Assembly: GCA_017612755.1 (NCBI GenBank)
Contig: JAGAFH010000064.1
Location: 1 to 5,903, forward strand
DNA from: Clostridiales bacterium
Lineage (GTDB): Bacteria; Bacillota; Clostridia; Saccharofermentanales; Saccharofermentanaceae
Length of the DNA stretch: 5,903 nucleotides
Direction of reading: 5' to 3'
In this document: positions 1 to 5,903 of the stretch, in pieces
Numbering within the stretch: the first letter of the stretch is position 1
How the letters are laid out: the number at the start of each line of letters is the position of its first letter
Notes under the pieces: model-generated
The model's input: only the letters and a program-made list of their open reading frames with translations
What the model was told of the DNA's origin: nothing
Database searches by the model: none
Position numbers and translations under genes: made by a program

Positions 1-738
1 ATGTACGTTTACTATAAGATAGTCACCATCAAAAGAGATAAGCTCATCATGAACGGGAAGCTGCCTGTAAGCAAGGCGATGCTGCTGGTTGCTATATCAG
101 TAGGGATGATAGGCCTTGTCACTTTGTTCCTTATGCTGGTGGGATATATCGCCGAGAGCCTTGCCCCCGTACAGGAAGCTCTGGAGGACTACACGGAATC
201 GGTAGACAGATACAGTAGTGTGGAATCTTCCATAGTCCCCTGGTGGGATGCTGTCATCGGTTTCGTAGGATCGGTCATCTTTATACCTATACTGGAGGAG
301 CTTACCTTCAGGGGGATCATCATGGGAGAACTGCTCAAGAGGTTTCATCCGGCTGTTGCCATCGCCGTATCTGCTGTGATCTTCGGTATCCTTCACGGAG
401 TTTCGATCCAGATAGTATATGCCCTTGTATGCGGCATCATGCTGGGGTGGATCTATTATCTGACATCATCGCTTAAAGCATCCATCCTTGTGCATGCCAT
501 ATTTAATCTTATCGGGGGCGGTATCCCCGAGCTTTTAGACAACCCGGCTTTTGCTCCTTATACTGATATTGCCGACGGCATCCTGACAGTGGGCGCAGTA
601 GCTGAATTTGCACTTGCTATACCCTCTGTCATAGGCATTGTCATCCTGGCAAAGCTCCGCAAGGAGGAAATGCAAAAGGCAAGGGCTGAAAAAGAAGCGG
701 AAGCGGTTCCTGCGGAGACGGTAAATGAACAGGCTTGA
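1..738 (+). CDS. CPBP family intramembrane metalloprotease (5' end uncertain)
   Basis: A membrane-embedded glutamic-type or metal-dependent protease of the CPBP/Abi (CAAX protease and bacteriocin-processing) family; the substrate cannot be told from sequence. All three family motifs are visible: EExxxR at residues E99-E100-R104 (sequence EELTFRG), FxxxH at F128-H132, and HxxxN at H165-N169. Hydrophobic segments lie at about 25-50, 83-97, 117-131, 137-154, 158-172 and 193-217. The C-terminus is a charged, Lys/Glu/Ala-rich cytoplasmic tail (about 218-245). The window starts exactly on an ATG with no upstream sequence, and residues 1-20 do not look like a typical N-terminus. Many family members carry further N-terminal helices, so the true start is probably upstream; the ATG at 49 is an internal alternative without a good ribosome site. 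The stop overlaps the next gene by 14 nt, indicating a shared mRNA. Family assignment is firm; the role is open. Confidence 0.9.
   Translation: MYVYYKIVTIKRDKLIMNGKLPVSKAMLLVAISVGMIGLVTLFLMLVGYIAESLAPVQEALEDYTESVDRYSSVESSIVPWWDAVIGFVGSVIFIPILEELTFRGIIMGELLKRFHPAVAIAVSAVIFGILHGVSIQIVYALVCGIMLGWIYYLTSSLKASILVHAIFNLIGGGIPELLDNPAFAPYTDIADGILTVGAVAEFALAIPSVIGIVILAKLRKEEMQKARAEKEAEAVPAETVNEQA
714..717 (+). promoter_or_regulatory. Shine-Dalgarno site of the 978-codon gene, inside the protease gene
   Basis: GGAG lies 7 nt before the ATG at 725 and inside the last codons of the CPBP gene. It supports the 725 start and the 14-nt overlap, which would allow ribosomes finishing the protease to re-initiate on the next gene. 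Confidence 0.6.
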
Positions 739-3661
739 CAGATTCAGGTTCGGAAGGGTCCACAGAAGAAGGGTCTTCAATATGGTGGTCATCGTAGCGG
801 TCATCTTTATGATCGCCCTCGTTATCCTGGCTGTCCTGGGTATATTCGGTATCAGGTCGGAACTTCCCAGGGTCCGTGTCTACGACCAGCCCGGAGGCAC
901 CCAGTCCAACGGAATAGGACTTAACCTGGAAAAGATCCCCACATCCAACAGGATCAGGAATGCATCCTTTGATTCCACATCGGAGTATCAGGTCCTTACT
1001 GTGGCTGATGCTGTGGGAGATCATATATTCTTTGACCCGGAGACGACTGCAGAAGGACTTTATGACGTTCCCGGAAACAAAGTCAAGATCCTGTCTTTGG
1101 ACAGTGACGGCGTTATGAGCGTCAGGTTCCAAAGTGAGACGGAAGGTTTTGATGAAGCAGGATTCGGTATGGTCACAAAGATCGACGATACTGAAGGATT
1201 CTGGATCAATGATCCCGTAGTCAAGACAGCCTGCGTTTCATCAACTGTAGACGTTCTTACGGAAAGCGGTAAGATCATATCCGATATCACCTCTGAACAG
1301 CTCATCAGGGAATTTAATGATACAGAAGATATATTCGCCGATATATTCGGTTCTGAAGCCGGAGTATTTGCTCTTTCCACAGAAGGAAAAGTATTCTGGT
1401 CAGTGGACGGAAGGACTTTTGCCCTGATGTCCGACTGTCCCGAAGAGGAAGTATATGCCACAGCCATAGCTGCCGTGGGCACTACTCCCGTATTTACCAC
1501 GGAAGACAACAGCCTCTATATCGTCTCCTCCGGAAAAGCGGTCAAGGTGGATACTCCCTTTGAAGGCAATATCCTGATGATCGGAAGTAACGGTACGTTC
1601 ATGACCCTTGCAGACGATCTGGGAAATATCTACACATCATATAACGGACTTGTCTTTTCAAAAGTATCAAGTCTTTCTGAAGGCACTTTGCCCGTTTCGG
1701 TGGAAGTTACCTCAGACTGTTCCTATATCCTGGACAACAGCGGAAAGATCACCATCATTGGAAGTGAGGGAGAGGAAGTAATAGACATATCCTCATCAGA
1801 GCCTGAAGCCATGACCGTATCTGACGACGGAAGGATAGTGGTGGTCACTTCAGATCTTAAGGCTTGTCTTATCTCATCTTCCACGGGAGAGATAATGGAT
1901 CTTACCACTGCCAGCGGAGCTGTGGAGAGGGTCTTTAACGGAACGGACGGCAGGTTTATTACGGAAAATGCCAACAATCTTTATTTTGCCACTGTATTGA
2001 GCGCTTTAAGGGTCAGTGATGAGATCCCGGCCGATGCGGTCATGACAGGAGATATCTGCATGATCTCATTTCTTGAGGAGGGCGTGGATGACTGGGATCT
2101 TTACGGAGAGGAAACGGCCCTTTCGACATCCTCCGACGATGGTACTTACGGGGTGCTGGAAGGTGATGGGGACGGTGCCCATACACTGACACAGACCCTG
2201 GAGATGAACTGTTCCGACAACTTCTCCGATGATTCTTTCTACAGGATATCCTTAAGGCTTAAGAGCGGCGATTCCTCAGTCAAGAATGCCATGGTATGGC
2301 TTAACGGCGATACCTTCGGCAATGTGGGATTTACCGTTGAAGGGATAACGGACAAGTTCGAGACTTATTCCTATGTCTTTGCAGTTACTGAGAACATGAT
2401 CTCCGAAGAGGACGTCATCAGGTTCAATATCTCCTTTGAAGGTGAGGGGGAACTGTCTGTCGATGATATCTATGTAGGTGAGGACAGATATGATGAGGAC
2501 TATGTTCCCGATTCCTTCTCTGATCCTGTCATAGCAGCCTGCCCGGCTGCCATCAGATATGACTACCTGGGCTTTGGATCTTCAGGTTTCTCGGAGGAGA
2601 GGTTCTATTCCACGGATGAAGAGTCCCTGGAGACGGCTTTAAGGCTTTCACGGGATTGCGGATCATCCCCTTGGATAGTGATCGGATCCTGTGCCGGAAA
2701 GGAAGATATCGACACCCTGATGGATTATCTCTGTGGTTCCGTAAGCTCCGAATACGGAAAGAAGAGGATAGATAACGGGACAGCCCTTCCCTGGAACAGA
2801 CAGTTCGACACTGTCTATATAGAGATACGGGACACGGAGGGTATCTTTATGAGCGATGCCCAGAGAGGCGCATATGTATCATATATAATCGATGCTTTTA
2901 ACAGGTCCCAGTATTATATCGACATCAAGGACAATATCGTGCTTCTTGACGGTATGGAATATGAGGGCGGGACGGTCCTTTCTTCAGCCGATTACCATGC
3001 ATCCGGCCTTAACTTCAGGGTGATGACAGGCTACAGAGGCACCATGCTGGAACAGATAGAGAATTTCTACTCGGATTCAAACTACGACACCCCCAGGATG
3101 GCATCACATTCTGCCGACGGAGGTGAGTTCATATCATCCCTTTCCATAGAGCTTCCGGAAGACCGGACACTTACTGCGGGTGAGATGACTTCCATACTTA
3201 TAAATAAAAATGCCGCATCATATATCAGGATGATAATGGTGGACCTGCCCGTTTCTGACAGACCTGTGGACACAGAGTCAGATTCCGTATTTACCATGGC
3301 AGGGAAGATCCCCGTCCTGAAGGTTATGCCCGCCCTTTCCATGCTCAGATATTCCGAAGGCATCTACTATGAGGTCTTAGATCCCCTGGATATGTCTTCC
3401 GGAGTCTCCGCTTCCAGCTTTACGAGCGCCTGCAGCATATTAGTGACTGAAGACAGCGGAGGAAGATACGTCATCGTCTCCAACTGTTCGGGATCGGTAC
3501 AGCAGTTCATAACGGAGGGACTGGATCTTTCCGCAACGGAAGCCACGGTCCAGAGATACTCCGCATCAGGTACCCTTCTTTCCGAGAGAAACGTAAGAGG
3601 AAACGGACGATATACCCTTCAAAGCGGTGAGTCTCTGATAATCAAAATATCTGGACAATGA
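725..3661 (+). CDS. signal-anchored extracytoplasmic protein with propeller-like, carbohydrate-binding-like and degenerate GH51-like regions
   Basis: I do not recognise a named family for the whole 978-residue protein. Residues 1-17 are Arg-rich (RVHRRR), followed by one transmembrane helix at about 18-42 and no clear signal-peptidase site, so it is probably a type II anchored protein with about 930 acidic residues outside. Residues 90-425 are short beta-strand/turn units; two carry Asp-box-like turns (SVDGRTF 226-232, SYNGLVF 305-311), suggesting a beta-propeller. Residues about 445-586 look like a jelly-roll carbohydrate-binding module (W457 start, YRISLRLKSG 506-515, ending ELSVDDIYVG 576-585). 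Residues about 600-785 resemble the GH51 alpha-L-arabinofuranosidase barrel: IRYDYLG at 610-616, and MDYLCGS...YGKKRIDNG...PW from 666 to 690. The acid/base signature W-E-x-G-N-E is replaced by I-E-I-R-D-T (699-704), so catalysis is unlikely. Residues 860-975 look like a closing beta-sandwich (GRYTLQSGESLIIKI). The domain calls are recognition by eye. Confidence 0.8.
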   Translation: MNRLDRFRFGRVHRRRVFNMVVIVAVIFMIALVILAVLGIFGIRSELPRVRVYDQPGGTQSNGIGLNLEKIPTSNRIRNASFDSTSEYQVLTVADAVGDHIFFDPETTAEGLYDVPGNKVKILSLDSDGVMSVRFQSETEGFDEAGFGMVTKIDDTEGFWINDPVVKTACVSSTVDVLTESGKIISDITSEQLIREFNDTEDIFADIFGSEAGVFALSTEGKVFWSVDGRTFALMSDCPEEEVYATAIAAVGTTPVFTTEDNSLYIVSSGKAVKVDTPFEGNILMIGSNGTFMTLADDLGNIYTSYNGLVFSKVSSLSEGTLPVSVEVTSDCSYILDNSGKITIIGSEGEEVIDISSSEPEAMTVSDDGRIVVVTSDLKACLISSSTGEIMDLTTASGAVERVFNGTDGRFITENANNLYFATVLSALRVSDEIPADAVMTGDICMISFLEEGVDDWDLYGEETALSTSSDDGTYGVLEGDGDGAHTLTQTLEMNCSDNFSDDSFYRISLRLKSGDSSVKNAMVWLNGDTFGNVGFTVEGITDKFETYSYVFAVTENMISEEDVIRFNISFEGEGELSVDDIYVGEDRYDEDYVPDSFSDPVIAACPAAIRYDYLGFGSSGFSEERFYSTDEESLETALRLSRDCGSSPWIVIGSCAGKEDIDTLMDYLCGSVSSEYGKKRIDNGTALPWNRQFDTVYIEIRDTEGIFMSDAQRGAYVSYIIDAFNRSQYYIDIKDNIVLLDGMEYEGGTVLSSADYHASGLNFRVMTGYRGTMLEQIENFYSDSNYDTPRMASHSADGGEFISSLSIELPEDRTLTAGEMTSILINKNAASYIRMIMVDLPVSDRPVDTESDSVFTMAGKIPVLKVMPALSMLRYSEGIYYEVLDPLDMSSGVSASSFTSACSILVTEDSGGRYVIVSNCSGSVQQFITEGLDLSATEATVQRYSASGTLLSERNVRGNGRYTLQSGESLIIKISGQ

Positions 3662-3681
3662 TAATCTTGTTTTGATATAAT
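3652..3681 (+). promoter_or_regulatory. sigma-A-type promoter with extended -10, for the four-helix membrane protein
   Basis: TGGACA at 3652-3657 (5 of 6 to the TTGACA consensus) is separated by 18 nt from a perfect TATAAT at 3676-3681, which is preceded by TGn (3673-3675) as an extended -10. The -35 box lies in the last codons of the preceding 978-codon gene. Transcription should start near 3688, giving a leader of about 48 nt before the ATG at 3736. The -10 is followed by TCTCCTT. Confidence 0.75.
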
Positions 3682-3720
3682 TCTCCTTGGAATCTTTAGG
3701 GTAGATTATTGTTTTTACAA

Positions 3721-3726
3721 AGGGGG
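3721..3726 (+). promoter_or_regulatory. Shine-Dalgarno site of the four-helix membrane protein
   Basis: AGGGGG ends 9 nt before the ATG at 3736 and fixes that start. CTCCTT at 3683-3688, just upstream of the predicted transcription start, can pair with AAGGGG at 3720-3725 with one G-U wobble, but only in RNA that begins further upstream. Confidence 0.75.
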
Positions 3727-3735
3727 TAGATTTTT

Positions 3736-4203
3736 ATGAGTGGTCAGAGATTGACCGGTATTTTCGTATGCATCGCATGTATCGTTATGGTGATAGGACT
3801 TATCATTCCTTATGCCACCATTACCATGGACATGGGTTACGGCCTCGGGCCTGAGACGACGACCCTTACCATGATCGGATCCTTCAGGGGGATCGTCTGT
3901 CTTGGCCTTGGTATGGCAACGCTTCTTTTCACGCTTTTCGGGAATAAACCCAAGTCTTTGCTTCTTGCAGCCATTAACGGACTTTTTGCCATATATATGA
4001 TCTACAATATCGTTACGGGAATGAGTTCCCTGGATTTAGTTAATTCCACGGTAAGTGCACTTGCAGAGACTTATTCCGTAGGAGCTGAAGCAACGCCTAT
4101 GGTAACTCACAGCTATGGCCCCGGTTTTGTGCTCTATATCATCGGTTCAGCCTGCATGGTCATCTTCGGATTCATGTATCTTTGCTCGCAGGACGATTAT
4201 TGA
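3736..4203 (+). CDS. small four-helix integral membrane protein of unknown function
   Basis: A 155-residue protein with four predicted membrane helices at about 7-29, 50-69, 74-94 and 128-150; both ends are short and probably cytoplasmic. The first helix ends in a Pro-Tyr (IPYAT, 24-28) and is followed by a polar loop of about 20 residues (30-49). The third loop (95-127) is longer, Ser/Thr-rich and probably outside. The last helix follows a Gly-rich turn (GPGF, 128-131). This layout is common in small uncharacterised Bacillota membrane proteins, and I see no catalytic or metal-binding motif. The start is supported by a strong AGGGGG ribosome site and by an upstream promoter, so the gene is probably transcribed separately from the two genes before it. 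The next gene begins 24 nt after the stop, again with its own -10 element, so no shared function can be inferred from position alone. Confidence 0.85.
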   Translation: MSGQRLTGIFVCIACIVMVIGLIIPYATITMDMGYGLGPETTTLTMIGSFRGIVCLGLGMATLLFTLFGNKPKSLLLAAINGLFAIYMIYNIVTGMSSLDLVNSTVSALAETYSVGAEATPMVTHSYGPGFVLYIIGSACMVIFGFMYLCSQDDY

Positions 4204-4212
4204 TCATTAATC

Positions 4213-4221
4213 TGATATAAT
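4213..4221 (+). promoter_or_regulatory. extended -10 promoter element of the radical SAM gene
   Basis: TGATATAAT matches the extended -10 consensus (TGnTATAAT) perfectly and lies in the 24-nt gap after the membrane-protein gene. No good -35 is found at normal spacing: AGGACG at 4190-4195 matches 3 of 6 with a 20-nt spacer. Extended -10 promoters can work with a weak -35. Seven bases after the -10 box is position 4228, the A of the first possible ATG. The element and the following CTCCTT closely match the promoter at 3673-3688. Confidence 0.6.
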
Positions 4222-4222
4222 C

Positions 4223-4238
4223 TCCTTATGCATAAGGA
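4223..4238 (+). repeat. perfect 16-bp palindrome over the start of the radical SAM gene
   Basis: TCCTTATGCATAAGGA equals its own reverse complement. It begins 2 nt after the -10 box, is centred on the dinucleotide 4230/4231, contains the ATG at 4228, and its right arm is the AAGGA Shine-Dalgarno core. As DNA it could be an operator at the transcription start. As RNA it could form a 6-bp stem with a TGCA loop, but only in transcripts that start upstream of it. Chance occurrence cannot be excluded. Confidence 0.85.
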
Positions 4239-5903
4239 AGTTGTTGTGCCGAGATCAGTACTGATGTCGGTGGAGAGCCCCGGACGTTATGTGGGGGGCG
4301 AGAAAAACCAGATAATCAAAGAAGAAGTCCTGGCAGAGCTCTTATCTAAAGGTTCCTGCTCTGCCGTAAGGACTGCCTTCTGTTTCCCCGATGTCTATGA
4401 GATCGGCATGAGCAATCTTGCTCTTCAGATACTTTATAAAGTCCTTAATTCAGAGGACTACACTTCCTGTGAGAGATGCTTTTCGCCCTGGCCCGATATG
4501 GACAGGAAGATGAGGGAGAATAATATCCCGTTATATTCACTTGAGACAAAGTCGCCGCTTCACGAGTTTGATGTGGTGGCTTTTTCCATCGGTTATGAGA
4601 TGTGTTTTACCAATATCCTCCAGATGATGGATCTGGGAGGAATTCCTTTCCTGTCAAAGGACAGAAAAGAGGAGGACCCCATCGTTGTCTGCGGCGGACC
4701 TGTTGCTTATAATATCGAGCCTATGGCGGACTTTTTCGACGCGGTCTTCATGGGTGAGGGAGAAGAGCTGAACCTGGAGTTCACCAGGGTCGTAAAAGAA
4801 TATAAGGACGGGGGCAAAAAGGACAGGAAAGCTTTCCTTGAAAAGGCCTCGCAGATAGAGGGGGTCTATATCCCGTCCTTTTATGAGCCTGTATATGAAG
4901 ACGGCAGGTTCGTAAGCCTTGATAAAAAGAATGAATATGCCAAAGATGTGGTCACCAAAAGGATCGTAACTGACCTGGACCACATGTCTTTTCCTACAAG
5001 TCCCGTGGTGCCCAATAACAACATCGTCCACGACAGGGGATACCTGGAGATCTTCAGGGGATGCATAAGAGGCTGCAGGTTCTGCCAGGCCGGATATATC
5101 ACAAGGCCAGTCAGGGAAAAGAGCCCTGATGTGCTGTGCATGCAGGGCAGGGAGCTTGAAAGGACTACCGGATATGACGAGATCGGAATGCTTTCCCTGT
5201 CCACCAGTGACTATACGGGTCTTAAGGAACTGACCGACAGCCTGATAGAAGCATATGATGGCCATCATACCAGCCTGTCCCTGCCGTCACTTCGTATCGA
5301 CAACTTCGCCCTTGATCTGATGGAAAAGGTGTCCAAGACAAGAAAGACGGGACTGACTTTTGCTCCCGAGGCAGGTACCCAGAGACTTCGTGACGTTATC
5401 AACAAGGGAATCAATGAAGAGGATATCCTAAGTGCTTTAAAGCTGGCTTTCAGGGGTGGCTGGAGCACGGTCAAGCTCTACTTCATGCTGGGACTTCCCA
5501 CAGAGACTTTTGATGATATAAGGGGTATCGCCGACCTGGCGAAAAAGATAGAGGACCTTTACTACGAAACGGCCAGGGAGGAAGGGTATAAACCACGCCG
5601 TCCCGAGATCACCGTCTCCACCTCCATGTTCATCCCAAAGCCTTTCACGGCATTCCAGTGGGAGAGACAGTGCTCTATGGAGGAGTTTCTCGAAAAGCAG
5701 GCCTTCCTGAGAGATCTTCTGAGGCGCTCGAAGAATATCAGATATCTCTGGCATGCTGTGGAGACTTCCTGCTGGGAAGGAGTGCTGGCAAGAGGCGACA
5801 GAAGGCTGGTGCCCGTTATTCAGAAGGGATACGAAAAGGGCTTTATCTTTGATGCCTGGGACGACAGCTTTAAATACGACGAATGGACGGCCATCCTTGA
5901 GAA
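4228..5903 (+). CDS. B12-binding-like radical SAM protein, TIGR03960-type (3' truncated)
   Basis: A radical SAM protein of the uncharacterised family usually encoded next to, or fused with, a DUF2344 protein; its reaction is unknown to me. The frame stays open to the window end (558 codons). The N-terminal half is a cobalamin-binding-like Rossmann domain: SPGRYVGGE (17-25), FPDVYEIGMS, CGGP (155-158) and GEGEE (176-180). The radical SAM domain has the cluster motif C279-x3-C283-x2-C286 (FRGCIRGCRFCQAG), then SLSTSDYTG, LRIDNF, GLTFAPEAGTQRLRDVINKG and KLYFMLGLPTET. Near the end, ARGDRRL and FDAW...F...W are also family-typical. The DxHxxG position reads DVYEIG, with Tyr for the cobalt-ligand His. 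An in-frame TGA at 4213 limits the start. ATG 4228 has no ribosome site and would be leaderless or nearly so; GTG 4246 sits 5 nt after AAGGAAG and is a serious alternative; ATG 4264 is weaker. Confidence 0.95.
   Translation, partial: MHKEVVVPRSVLMSVESPGRYVGGEKNQIIKEEVLAELLSKGSCSAVRTAFCFPDVYEIGMSNLALQILYKVLNSEDYTSCERCFSPWPDMDRKMRENNIPLYSLETKSPLHEFDVVAFSIGYEMCFTNILQMMDLGGIPFLSKDRKEEDPIVVCGGPVAYNIEPMADFFDAVFMGEGEELNLEFTRVVKEYKDGGKKDRKAFLEKASQIEGVYIPSFYEPVYEDGRFVSLDKKNEYAKDVVTKRIVTDLDHMSFPTSPVVPNNNIVHDRGYLEIFRGCIRGCRFCQAGYITRPVREKSPDVLCMQGRELERTTGYDEIGMLSLSTSDYTGLKELTDSLIEAYDGHHTSLSLPSLRIDNFALDLMEKVSKTRKTGLTFAPEAGTQRLRDVINKGINEEDILSALKLAFRGGWSTVKLYFMLGLPTETFDDIRGIADLAKKIEDLYYETAREEGYKPRRPEITVSTSMFIPKPFTAFQWERQCSMEEFLEKQAFLRDLLRRSKNIRYLWHAVETSCWEGVLARGDRRLVPVIQKGYEKGFIFDAWDDSFKYDEWTAILE
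4234..4240 (+). promoter_or_regulatory. candidate Shine-Dalgarno site for an alternative GTG start
   Basis: AAGGAAG lies 5 nt before the in-frame GTG at 4246. If used, the radical SAM protein starts MPRSVLMSVESPGRY, which still places a short N-terminal stretch before the conserved PGRYVGGE. It would give a leader of about 18 nt from the predicted transcription start near 4228. It overlaps the right arm of the palindrome. Confidence 0.5.

Noticed and set aside
641..1132. 163-codon open frame on the - strand
   Set aside because: Antisense to the protease end and the start of the 978-codon gene, with no ribosome site or domain; a shadow frame.
1328..1349. Tandem repeat of GATATATTCG (12-nt period)
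   Set aside because: Only two copies, encoding DIFADIF within an otherwise normal coding region; probably chance or local duplication without function.
3661..3716. Inverted repeat ATAATCT (3661-3667) / AGATTAT (3703-3709) followed by a T-run, as a terminator of the 978-codon gene
   Set aside because: The stem is only 7 bp, AT-rich, with a 35-nt loop that contains the -10 box of the next gene; too weak to call a terminator.
4200..4205. TTGATC as a -35 box for the radical SAM promoter
   Set aside because: Only 10 nt from the -10 box, far too close for a sigma-A promoter.
4654..5268. 204-codon open frame on the - strand
   Set aside because: It lies wholly inside the radical SAM gene, which has unmistakable motifs in the + frame; the translated sequence shows no recognisable domain.
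5658..5852. 64-codon open frame on the + strand in another frame
   Set aside because: Overlaps conserved radical SAM C-terminal coding sequence (ARGDRRL region) out of frame.

Overview
The window most likely comes from an anaerobic Bacillota genome, probably Clostridia. The support is moderate GC content, heavy use of AGG/AGA for arginine, purine-rich Shine-Dalgarno sites, and gene content: a CPBP membrane protease and a two-domain radical SAM protein of a type common in Clostridia. This is an inference from gene content and codon habit, not a taxonomic assignment. All four genes are on the + strand, there is no gene-free stretch over 300 bases, and I see no RNA gene, mobile element or CRISPR array.

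Layout. (1) Bases 1-738 encode a CPBP (CAAX protease / bacteriocin-processing) intramembrane protease with all three active-site motifs; its N-terminus may lie outside the window. (2) Overlapping its end by 14 nt is a 978-codon gene (725-3661) for a signal-anchored, mostly extracytoplasmic protein. I do not know a name for it. It looks like a mosaic of a beta-rich, propeller-like N-terminal half, a jelly-roll carbohydrate-binding-like module, and a TIM-barrel region resembling GH51-type arabinofuranosidases in which the catalytic Asn-Glu signature is replaced. It is best described as a probable pseudo-glycosidase. (3) After a 74-nt gap with a good promoter comes a 155-codon four-helix membrane protein of unknown function (3736-4203). 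(4) After a 24-nt gap with an extended -10 element comes a radical SAM protein with an N-terminal B12-binding-like domain (4228 to the window end, truncated), of the type usually paired with or fused to a DUF2344 protein.

How they fit together. Genes 1 and 2 appear translationally coupled and form the end of one transcription unit. Genes 3 and 4 each seem to have their own promoter, and the two promoters share the block TGATATAATnCTCCTT. In both, the CTCCTT between the -10 box and the predicted start of transcription is complementary to that gene's Shine-Dalgarno sequence; at gene 4 this forms part of a perfect 16-bp palindrome across the possible ATG start. The most interesting items are the degenerate glycosidase-like surface protein and this promoter/Shine-Dalgarno arrangement.
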